A program made the position numbers and the translations under genes. A stretch of 64,000 nt of DNA from Fontisubflavum oceani (GTDB taxonomy: Bacteria; Pseudomonadota; Alphaproteobacteria; Rhodobacterales; Rhodobacteraceae), in contig NZ_CP129111.1 of the NCBI RefSeq assembly GCF_030407165.1, positions 248,001 through 312,000 of the forward strand. Reading direction: 5' to 3'. The notes beneath the pieces are model-generated. The model made no database searches and was not told the DNA's origin. It worked only from the letters and a program-made list of their open reading frames with translations. Numbering within the stretch: the stretch's first letter is position 1; the number at the start of each line of letters is the position of its first letter. Shown here one piece after another: positions 17,748-25,152 of this stretch.

Positions 17748-18107
17748 CTATGGCTGACGGATGAACGTGACCAATACCGCGTATTGCTCGGACACCCAAA
17801 GCGATGCCTGGTCTGGCAACAAAACCCTGGCAGCAGCCTGATCCACGGTGGACCCGGTCAGCATGCGGTCGATACGAGAGGTATAGTCTTCCTGACCCAG
17901 GTGATAGATCAGGAACCCCTTGACCAGAAAGGCACAAACCAGCCCAGAGATCAGCGCGCGAAACGGGAATCGGAACCGTAGACGTCTCCGCGTGCGTGGC
18001 ACGACAAGACCATCTTCATTGATGGTAAACGTCTCGGGGATTCGATTCGCGTAATTGCGCTCGATCCGGTTAACCCGGTGATTAAAAAGTTGAATTTGAT
18101 GACTCAT
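17748..18107 (-). CDS. Small single-pass membrane protein of unknown function
   Basis: A 119-residue protein starting MSHQIQLFNHRVNRIERNY, with a very basic stretch (RTRRRLRFRFPFR, about residues 39-51), one membrane helix (about 53-70), and a C-terminal domain. By the positive-inside rule the N-terminus is cytoplasmic. I recognise no family. ATG 18107 is preferred over TTG 18116; neither has a strong ribosome-binding site. It is convergent with the DUF1127 gene and separated from prmA by 75 bases. Confidence 0.65.
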   Translation of the reverse strand: MSHQIQLFNHRVNRIERNYANRIPETFTINEDGLVVPRTRRRLRFRFPFRALISGLVCAFLVKGFLIYHLGQEDYTSRIDRMLTGSTVDQAAARVLLPDQASLWVSEQYAVLVTFIRQP

Positions 18108-18182
18108 AAGAGGCAACCCGTATTACGTGTTGCCCCCACCTTTCACCAAATTAGCAGAAACTGTGGCAGAATGCCAGATTTT

Positions 18183-19049
18183 TCAATGACCTAACGTCAA
18201 CGTGGCCCAGTCGCCAAGCTCGGCCCGGCGGACCAACGAGAAACCAGCCTCAACATAGGCGGCGATGACGTCATCAGCCTGTGCAATAAGGAGCCCCGAG
18301 AGGATCACCCGTCCCCCCTTGGCGGAGTGTTGTGCCATCGCTGGAGCAAGGTCGATTAACGGCCCTTTGAGGATATTGGCGAAAATAAGATCAAACGGTG
18401 CTTTTTCAGACAATTCACGGTGCTCAAACCCCGCCGCTTCGACGCAGATGACGCGGTCGGTGAGCCCATTGGCGGCTGCATTGGCGCGCGCCACATCAAC
18501 AGCCACTTGGTCGATATCACTGGCCAATACCGTCTCTGGCCAGGTCTTGGCCGCCGCGAGCGCCAAGACGGCGGTGCCGCAGCCAATATCAACCGTGTTA
18601 TGCGCCACGAACCCTTCCGAAATCAGCGCATCCAAGGCCTCCAAGCAACCTTGTGTGGTGCCGTGATGCCCGGTGCCAAACGCCATCGCCGCCTCGATCA
18701 ACAGCCCGACAGCATCGTCAGGCAGCTTGTCGTCGTCGTGGCTGCCATAGACGAAGAAGCGTCCGGCGGTAACCGGATGCAACTCACGCCGCACTTCGGC
18801 GACCCAGTCGGTCTCGGGCAGTTCCGAAACGGCGAAGTCTTTCGCGCCATGCGCAGCAGCCAGAAGCGCCAGCGCTACGCCATCCGGCGGTGCCTCGAAG
18901 TAACCGCCGACTTCCCAAAGGCCGGAGCCGTCTTCCATCTCAAACACCCCAACGCCGGTCGGATTTGGCTCCAGGCCCTCGAGCGCCTCGCCCAAAGCTT
19001 CGGCGGCCTCTTTGCGGGGCAAAGTGGTCAACGCGGTATATGTCGGCAT
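18183..19049 (-). CDS. prmA: Ribosomal protein L11 methyltransferase PrmA
   Basis: Class I SAM methyltransferase that trimethylates ribosomal protein L11. An N-terminal substrate-recognition region of about 100 residues (with a long DWVAEVRRELHPV segment) precedes the SAM-binding motif VDIGCGTAVLALAA and the post-motif loop DLIFANILKGPLIDLAP. The NILxxP signature is characteristic of PrmA. Length 288 residues. The gene lies 9 bases after the MFS gene, so the two are probably cotranscribed. Confidence 0.93.
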   Translation of the reverse strand: MPTYTALTTLPRKEAAEALGEALEGLEPNPTGVGVFEMEDGSGLWEVGGYFEAPPDGVALALLAAAHGAKDFAVSELPETDWVAEVRRELHPVTAGRFFVYGSHDDDKLPDDAVGLLIEAAMAFGTGHHGTTQGCLEALDALISEGFVAHNTVDIGCGTAVLALAAAKTWPETVLASDIDQVAVDVARANAAANGLTDRVICVEAAGFEHRELSEKAPFDLIFANILKGPLIDLAPAMAQHSAKGGRVILSGLLIAQADDVIAAYVEAGFSLVRRAELGDWATLTLGH

Positions 19050-19058
19050 GGGCGGTCC

Positions 19059-20306
19059 TTACTCTGCGGCAGTGGGGGCCGGGCGGAGAAAGACAGTCTC
19101 ATTCCCCGGCTCGGGATGCCGCGGGATTAACGTGGAGAGGGCCAAAGACACAAGGGCCATCGCCGCAGCCAAGACAAAGACCGACATCGGCGAACTGAGC
19201 CAGAGATATCCCAGCCCGGCAGGCAGGAAGACCGCCGCGATATGGTTGATCGTGAAGGCCACAGCCGCGGTTGGGGCGATATCCCCCGGCGCGGCAATCT
19301 TCTGAAAATAGGTTTTGATCGCCAGTGCGAGCGAAAAGAAGATGTGGTTCACCACATAGAGCGTGGCCGCCATCCAAGGCCCCCAGTCAAAATGGTACAG
19401 CCCGGCATAGAGCACGAAGACCACGCTCAGCCCGGCATATTCAAAGATCAGCGCCGCGCGCTCCCCAAAAAACGATACGGCTCGCCCCAGAAGCGGGGCC
19501 ACGATCATATTGATCAAGAGCGTCGCCATAAAAAGCGCAGTGATCTGGTGCACCTCATAGCCATAGCGCTCGACCATCATGAACCCGGCAAAGACCACGA
19601 AGATTTGCCGCCGCGCACCAGACATGAATTGCAGCGCGTAATAGAGCCAATAGCGGCGGCGCAGGATCATCTTCTTGGTCTGTGGGTTCGGGCTTTCGAA
19701 CTGCGGATAGATCGCGAGGCAGAGAAGACCGATCGCCGCCGTCACACCGCCCGCCAGCCAATAGACCAACTCATAGCTCAGGTCATATGCCCGCCAGGTC
19801 AGCACGATCAGCAGATAGGCCAGAAGCGTCGCGCCCGAGCCGACCGAGAGCAGCCAGCCAAGCGTTTGCGGTGCTTTCTTCTTATCGATCCATTGCAGCT
19901 GGAGCGACTGGTTGACGGTCTCGTAATAGTGGAAGCCGATCGAACTGAGCAGGGTGATGAAGAGCAGCCCACCAAGCGTCGGGAATTGTGCGGTCAGCGC
20001 CGTGGCCACCCCAAGCAGAACCAGCGAGATTAGGCCCAGAACCTGCTCGCGAATGAAAATGATCAGGAAGATCACGCCAATAGCGAGAAACCCGGGAATT
20101 TCCCGAACCGTATGAAGCCAGCCGATATCGGACCCGTCAAAACCGGCCACTTCGATGACGAAATTGTTCAGAAGTGCGGACCAAGTCGCAAAAGCCACGG
20201 GCATGGCGAAAGCCATCACCACCAGCAATGCCACAGGCCGCCGCCATAGGGGCAGCGCGCGCGATTGATCAATCGTCATGCTGTTGAGGGTATCACCGAG
20301 GGCCAT
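19059..20306 (-). CDS. MFS transporter
   Basis: A 415-residue integral membrane protein with about 12 predicted helices and the two-half layout of the major facilitator superfamily. The central loop (PQFESPNPQTKKMILRRRYW, near 210-230) separates the halves. The start ATG 20306 has an excellent ribosome-binding site AGGAGG five bases upstream. No substrate-specific motif is visible; it is close to the open-ended MFS groups annotated only as transporters. Probably cotranscribed with prmA. Confidence 0.82.
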   Translation of the reverse strand: MALGDTLNSMTIDQSRALPLWRRPVALLVVMAFAMPVAFATWSALLNNFVIEVAGFDGSDIGWLHTVREIPGFLAIGVIFLIIFIREQVLGLISLVLLGVATALTAQFPTLGGLLFITLLSSIGFHYYETVNQSLQLQWIDKKKAPQTLGWLLSVGSGATLLAYLLIVLTWRAYDLSYELVYWLAGGVTAAIGLLCLAIYPQFESPNPQTKKMILRRRYWLYYALQFMSGARRQIFVVFAGFMMVERYGYEVHQITALFMATLLINMIVAPLLGRAVSFFGERAALIFEYAGLSVVFVLYAGLYHFDWGPWMAATLYVVNHIFFSLALAIKTYFQKIAAPGDIAPTAAVAFTINHIAAVFLPAGLGYLWLSSPMSVFVLAAAMALVSLALSTLIPRHPEPGNETVFLRPAPTAAE

Positions 20307-20390
20307 AGCGGCCTCCTATCGCAGAAATGGGAGAATGGCGAGAGCGAACGCCCGCTGTTCCGCGCAGATCGAATGTGGCAGGCTGCACAG

Positions 20391-21026
20391 ATGAGCCAGA
20401 CAAACGCCTCTTCCCACGACGATCTGACCGGGCGGTATGACCGCGCCGCCGGATCCTGGGGCGATAAGATGCGCACGCTTGGCTATTACGACGCCTATCT
20501 TGGGTTCCTCTCCTCCCGCATCCCCCGACCGGATGCGCGGGCGCGGGTTTTGGATGTTGGCTGCGGCACAGGGGCTTTTGCGGAGGCCTGGGCCGCGATT
20601 CATGGGCCTGCATCCGAGATCACGCTGCTTGATCCTTCCGCACCAATGCTCGACCGCGCCGAGGCCGCGCTGATGCGCCGGGATATCGTGCCGGATCGGG
20701 CGCAGGTGATGCTTGGAAACTATCAGCCCCCTGCCCTGTTTGATCACCTCCTGGCGGCACACATCATCGAACACTGCGATGATCCCGCCGCTGCGTTGGC
20801 CGAAATGCGCGCGCTGGTGCGACCGGGTGGATGCCTCTGGCTGGCCGCCTCAAAACCGCATTGGTGCAATGCGATCATCTGGCTTCAATGGCGGCACCGG
20901 ACCTTCCAGCCCGATGAAATCGCCGAATTGCTTGCGGCATCCGGTTGGCACTTGGGGGCGGAATACGCCTTCCCCGCCGGTCCACCATCGCGGACCAGCC
21001 GGGGGTATCTTGCCCGCGCGATCTAG
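20391..21026 (+). CDS. Class I SAM-dependent methyltransferase
   Basis: Motif I VLDVGCGTGAFAEAW, the acidic loop after strand 2 (LLDPSAPMLDRAE), and the ALAEMRALVRPGG post-III region show a methyltransferase of the UbiE/SmtA-like superfamily, 211 residues from ATG 20391. An ATG six codons upstream is also open. The substrate cannot be inferred. The gene is divergent from the MFS-prmA unit and convergent with the EEP-family gene, whose stop it overlaps by 4 bases. Confidence 0.82.
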   Translation: MSQTNASSHDDLTGRYDRAAGSWGDKMRTLGYYDAYLGFLSSRIPRPDARARVLDVGCGTGAFAEAWAAIHGPASEITLLDPSAPMLDRAEAALMRRDIVPDRAQVMLGNYQPPALFDHLLAAHIIEHCDDPAAALAEMRALVRPGGCLWLAASKPHWCNAIIWLQWRHRTFQPDEIAELLAASGWHLGAEYAFPAGPPSRTSRGYLARAI

Positions 21027-22051
21027 CCGCGTTCCGGCTTCCATTTAAAATTGACCTGAACGACGCCATGATCGTTGGTGCCGCTTTCTTTGTGATCGTC
21101 CCGGTTCAGATGATCGTTCTCGACCACCATTTCATCAAAGGCCCAAAGCCGCTTTTTCGAATTGTCGTAGAACTGCTCCGAAAACAGAATGTGATCCAGA
21201 CTTTCCCGCTGCTTCTTGAAAACATGCGTGTAATAGACATCGCGGGTTGAGCGGTATTCTTGAATGGTCTGCGCCGTATAAAGCGCATTGCCGCCGCCGC
21301 CCCGCGACAAAGGCGATAAATAAGACGGCTGCTCACTGAGGATGTTCAGCGTGTTGCTCGCCTTGCCGTCATTCATATCGCCCAGCACCACGACGGGCGT
21401 GTCGCTGTCTTTGGCAATCTTGGTGATCAATACTCTCAGCGCGGTGGCCTCCGCCGTCCGCCGGATGGTGGACAACGCATAGCCAAGCGCGGTGCTGTGG
21501 TCTCCATGCACATCGCGATCATACCAATCGCGCTCCCGCCAAACCTGATGCGGGCGGCGTGATTTGAAATGACAGACGAACACCTCAATCGCGGGTGTAT
21601 CGTCATGGGGTTTGACGCGCAGATGCATGACAGGCCGCGAAAAGCTGTCGAGATTGACCGAGATGTCGGATTGTTGCGGATCATCACCAGAGGATTTGAG
21701 AACCATCTCTTCTGGAAAATCGGTGATCCATTCCGGATCGCCCACGACCATATCGCTCCGGACCACGGCGGCGCAGACAATGCGGTTGCCCGGATGCCCC
21801 GGCGGCGTCAGGGCCACGAAATCATCCGCAAGCCCCGCCGCCTCAATGGCATCTTTCAGTGCCTCGGGGGCCCAAAGCTCTTGGATACCGACAACATCGG
21901 CCGAGAGGCGGGCCAGCATATCACCGGTGAACTCGATCTTCCGGTCATAGACCTCTTGCGGCCAGCCATCTCTATCGCCGTAAATGGCTTCGCCCGGCGT
22001 TTGAAGATTGAGCAGGTTAAAAGACGCAAAAGAAATGTCGCGTGCAGTCAT
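21023..22051 (-). CDS. Endonuclease/exonuclease/phosphatase-family protein
   Basis: A 342-residue EEP-fold enzyme (DNase I / phosphatase superfamily). Signature segments are FNLLNLQTPGE at the N-terminus, the metal-binding Glu in GIQELWAPE, VCHFKSR in the middle, VLGDMNDG with the catalytic Asp/Asn, and NDHGVVQVNF at the C-terminus with the final Asp-His pair. No signal peptide is seen, so it is likely cytoplasmic. Whether it acts on nucleic acids, sphingolipids or inositol phosphates cannot be told from sequence. Confidence 0.82.
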   Translation of the reverse strand: MTARDISFASFNLLNLQTPGEAIYGDRDGWPQEVYDRKIEFTGDMLARLSADVVGIQELWAPEALKDAIEAAGLADDFVALTPPGHPGNRIVCAAVVRSDMVVGDPEWITDFPEEMVLKSSGDDPQQSDISVNLDSFSRPVMHLRVKPHDDTPAIEVFVCHFKSRRPHQVWRERDWYDRDVHGDHSTALGYALSTIRRTAEATALRVLITKIAKDSDTPVVVLGDMNDGKASNTLNILSEQPSYLSPLSRGGGGNALYTAQTIQEYRSTRDVYYTHVFKKQRESLDHILFSEQFYDNSKKRLWAFDEMVVENDHLNRDDHKESGTNDHGVVQVNFKWKPERG

Positions 22052-22134
22052 GTCTAATACTCCAAATACGAAAATATATTCAGGTATCGTACAGGAAAAC
22101 CGCTTTTCATGACATGGTGGTGACGCTCAAACGC

Positions 22135-22164
22135 AAAACGCCGCCCCAATTGGGACGGCGTTTT
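22135..22164 (-). terminator. Intrinsic terminator downstream of rpsD
   Basis: AAAACGCCG and CGGCGTTTT pair around an internal CCCAATTGGG palindrome, leaving A and T tracts on the two sides. It lies 20 bases beyond the rpsD stop and upstream of the EEP-family gene. Confidence 0.85.
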
Positions 22165-22184
22165 CTGGCAAATCTCGGCGAAGA

Positions 22185-22805
22185 TCAGTTCTTCGCGTAA
22201 TATTCCACGACCAGGTTCGGCTCCATATGAACCGGATAGGGCACATCGCCCAGGCCCGGCGTACGGGTGAAGGTGGCGGTCATTTTCGAGTGGTCGGCTT
22301 CGATGTAATCCGGCACATCGCGCTCGGCCAGTTGCACGGCTTCGAGCACCACGGCGAGTTGTTTGGAGCGATCGCGCACTTCGATCACGTCACCCTCTTT
22401 CACACGGTAGGAGGGGATGTTGACCTTCTGGCCGTTCACCTTGACATGGCCGTGGTTCACGAACTGGCGTGCGGCGAAAACGGTCGGCACGAATTTCGCG
22501 CGATAGACAACCGCGTCCAGGCGGCGTTCCAGCAGGCCGATCAGGTTTTCACCGGTATCGCCTTTGACCCGCTCAGCTTCGGCATAGATGCGGCGAAACT
22601 GCTTCTCGGTCAGGTCGCCATAGTAGCCTTTCAGCTTCTGCTTGGCGCGCAGCTGGATACCGAAATCCGACAGCTTGCCCTTGCGGCGCTGACCGTGCTG
22701 ACCGGGGCCGTATTCGCGACGGTTGACGGGGGATTTCGGACGCCCCCAGATGTTTTCACCCATCCGGCGGTCAATTTTGTATTTGGCAGACGTGCGTTTG
22801 GTCAC
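22185..22805 (-). CDS. rpsD: 30S ribosomal protein S4
   Basis: Primary 16S rRNA-binding protein of the small subunit, 206 residues, with the N-terminal RTSAKYKIDRRMGENIWG segment and the S4 RNA-binding domain around ERRLDAVVYRAKFVPT. The start is GTG at 22805 with ribosome-binding site GGAG about 8 bases upstream. It is monocistronic here, away from the alpha operon, as is common in alphaproteobacteria. Confidence 0.98.
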   Translation of the reverse strand: MTKRTSAKYKIDRRMGENIWGRPKSPVNRREYGPGQHGQRRKGKLSDFGIQLRAKQKLKGYYGDLTEKQFRRIYAEAERVKGDTGENLIGLLERRLDAVVYRAKFVPTVFAARQFVNHGHVKVNGQKVNIPSYRVKEGDVIEVRDRSKQLAVVLEAVQLAERDVPDYIEADHSKMTATFTRTPGLGDVPYPVHMEPNLVVEYYAKN

Positions 22806-22912
22806 GGCTGATCTCCTTCGTTAGAGCGCCCCCGAGACGGAGGCTATGAAGGGCGTTGTCCTTTGCCTTGCGGCCGACAGGCGTTCCCTCGCGGGAGCCA
22901 CCAACACCAATG

Positions 22913-22937
22913 AAAACCCCGCCAGTCACCTGGCGGG
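22913..22937 (-). terminator. Intrinsic terminator downstream of the Hint-domain gene
   Basis: CCCGCCAG and CTGGCGGG form a perfect 8-bp stem with a 4-base loop; on the minus strand it is followed by TTTT. It lies 35 bases past the Hint gene stop. Confidence 0.8.
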
Positions 22938-22971
22938 AATGACGCGCCTTCTATCGCAAATAGCGGCGGTG

Positions 22972-24051
22972 TCAATGGCGAGATGGCGCGCCGAAGCCGG
23001 TATTGGCCTGCATCAAAATCGCGGCTTCGGCCCGGTTCACCATACGCCGCGCTGCGGGGCCATAGATATGCGGGTCCTGAGATAGTTCCGGCCGCATCTC
23101 CAACAAGCTGTCGCGCTGTAGTTGGTCAAGATGATCCAACCCCATGAAACCCGGGTGGAAGGTCTCGACCTCCAACCCATTGGCCCAGATCACCTGATGC
23201 CGGTCGAGCATCAGATGCACATAGAAGGTTTCGCGCAAGGAATGATCCACAGTGATGAACCGATCCCCCACCAGATCGGCGGCACGGACCAGCACCTCTG
23301 GTTCGCCCCAGAGATCCATCGCGGCCGGGCCTTTGACCAAAACCCGGTGCTCGGGCGAGACGATCAAATCTTCATCCGGGCGCTCAATACCAAGTGCGCC
23401 CACGCGCATACGGATCGGACGCTGATCCGGCATCGCAAAAAGCCGGGCGCCCGACATCCGCCGGTGACCAGACCAGATCACCTCTTGCGGGCCGTCATCG
23501 CGCGTTAGAATTCTGTCGCCAGGTCCGAGATCTTCGATCGCCATCTCGCCGTCTTCGGTCTGAAGCCGCGTGCCCGGGGTGAAACAAATCACCGAGGGTT
23601 TGACATCCGAGACCGGCGGCAAGATGCGCTGACTGGCTTGGACAATCGTCAATTGGCGGTTCGCTGGCGGCATATCCTCCGGAAATAGCAAAATGGGCAC
23701 ACGTCCATCCGCCGGCACCACGGGAACGACCGTAAAAAACCGCGCCCCATCGGATAGGATAAACGCCCCTCGAAAAAGCGGGTCGGCCTCTTCTGCGGCT
23801 TCTTCGGCCTCGGTCGGTGGTGCGGTTTGCAGCAGCTTCCGCACGACGAGCCCTGCCCGCCTGCGCAGCTCGTCATGGTCGCGGCTTGCGCCCAGCAAAA
23901 GGGCCGCCCGGTCCCCCTCAAGCGGCAACGCTCTGCCGCTCCAAGACCAACTCATGCCCTCGGCCAGCTCGTGTGTTTGATCCGCAGGGAACCCTTCGAC
24001 CAAGGTCTGCGCCCATGAAATCATGAACGCGCCCCGAAAGCCCGTGCCCAT
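22972..24051 (-). CDS. Hint (hedgehog/intein) domain protein
   Basis: A 359-residue protein whose residues from about 153 to 320 form a Hint domain of the type common in Rhodobacteraceae: the block starts at VICFTPGTRLQTEDG with Cys156 in the autoprocessing position, continues with LGPGDRILTRDDG, and closes with VIWANGLEVETFHPG. The N-terminal 150 residues contain two Trp-rich segments and no signal peptide. Hint domains can self-cleave or transfer acyl groups; for these stand-alone bacterial proteins no function is established. A good ribosome-binding site (GAGGCGGGA) precedes ATG 24051. It is followed by its own terminator. Confidence 0.85.
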   Translation of the reverse strand: MGTGFRGAFMISWAQTLVEGFPADQTHELAEGMSWSWSGRALPLEGDRAALLLGASRDHDELRRRAGLVVRKLLQTAPPTEAEEAAEEADPLFRGAFILSDGARFFTVVPVVPADGRVPILLFPEDMPPANRQLTIVQASQRILPPVSDVKPSVICFTPGTRLQTEDGEMAIEDLGPGDRILTRDDGPQEVIWSGHRRMSGARLFAMPDQRPIRMRVGALGIERPDEDLIVSPEHRVLVKGPAAMDLWGEPEVLVRAADLVGDRFITVDHSLRETFYVHLMLDRHQVIWANGLEVETFHPGFMGLDHLDQLQRDSLLEMRPELSQDPHIYGPAARRMVNRAEAAILMQANTGFGAPSRH

Positions 24052-24149
24052 CTGTCCCGCCTCATGCGTTTTTGTTTTTATTCGGCCTTTTCAGCCTGTT
24101 CTGAGCAAATGCTAACAGAACCGATTCGCCGAGGGAAGAGCGGGTTTGC

Positions 24150-25067
24150 CTAAAACACCCATCCGACGGTGAGCGATCCGATGACTTGGCCCTCGGGCTG
24201 GCCAACAAATTCTTCGGACAGATATGTCATGCCATAGAAGATATTTGTCTCACCAATCCCGTAATTGACCCCGGCGCGCAAGCGATACCGCTGATCCTCC
24301 ACGTCATATCCCCGGTCGGCGGGCAGGAGTTCGGAACTATCGACAAAGGCGACGTCACCGCCGACGAGATAGGAAAAACCCTGATCATCCAAGGTGTTAA
24401 CGCCATTGATCCGCTGCCCTGAGACAACATCGCGCACACGAAGACCACCATCGCCAAAGCCGCCGAATGTCAGATCGACCCCTGCGCGCGCCATATTCTC
24501 GACCCCCGCTTGCAACTCAACAAAGGGCCGGATCGCGCCGCCGGTGAAGTGAATATCGCGCGCGATCTCGAGCGTCCCGTGCAGAAAAACGCCGTTATCG
24601 ATCTGGAAGCTCTCCACATTCAGCTGTGGCAAGCTGAGCACATCATGGATCGAAGATTGCACACCACGTAGGCCGGTTTGCTCCCCAATCACGACGATAT
24701 CGGCACCCGCGGCTACATCAAATCCGTACCAATCGAAATGCAGATGCGCCCCTGCGCTTAGCATGCCTGCATAAAGCCGATCCGCCGGGCTTGGGTTGCC
24801 CAGATTGTTTGGTGCCACGATCTCAGCCCGGAACCGATACTCGACGACATCCCCCAAGCGCGGGCTCAGCTGGCCCTGCCATTCCGGCCCGCGAATGAAG
24901 GAAAATGAATAGGATCCGGTGCGCCAACGGTCACTGCCATCGCCAATCCAGTCATTATTGAAAACGCGCGCCACGCCGAGTGTTTCTCGGCCCTGCGCAA
25001 GCGCCGGGCTGAGTCCCAAAAGCACAGCAATAAAGGTAAACCCCGCAAAGCGGATGCCTCGGATCAT
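24150..25067 (-). CDS. LpxR-like outer-membrane protein (DUF2219 type)
   Basis: A signal peptide (cleavage after PALAQ, near residue 25) is followed by a protein rich in alternating hydrophobic strands ending in aromatic Phe (VGWVF), the pattern of an outer-membrane beta barrel. The N-terminal segment VFNNDWIGDGSDRWRTGSY resembles the active-site region of lipid A 3'-O-deacylase LpxR. Length 305 residues. LpxR removes the 3' acyloxyacyl chain of lipid A; whether this homologue keeps that activity is uncertain, and I infer it from the N-terminal motif only. Confidence 0.72.
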   Translation of the reverse strand: MIRGIRFAGFTFIAVLLGLSPALAQGRETLGVARVFNNDWIGDGSDRWRTGSYSFSFIRGPEWQGQLSPRLGDVVEYRFRAEIVAPNNLGNPSPADRLYAGMLSAGAHLHFDWYGFDVAAGADIVVIGEQTGLRGVQSSIHDVLSLPQLNVESFQIDNGVFLHGTLEIARDIHFTGGAIRPFVELQAGVENMARAGVDLTFGGFGDGGLRVRDVVSGQRINGVNTLDDQGFSYLVGGDVAFVDSSELLPADRGYDVEDQRYRLRAGVNYGIGETNIFYGMTYLSEEFVGQPEGQVIGSLTVGWVF

Positions 25068-25152
25068 ACGAACTGCCCCATATCTGTCGCCATCGTTTTT
25101 TTGTGGCGTATTTCAGAATTATGGCGAAATTAGCACGAGCGCCGCGGCGCGG

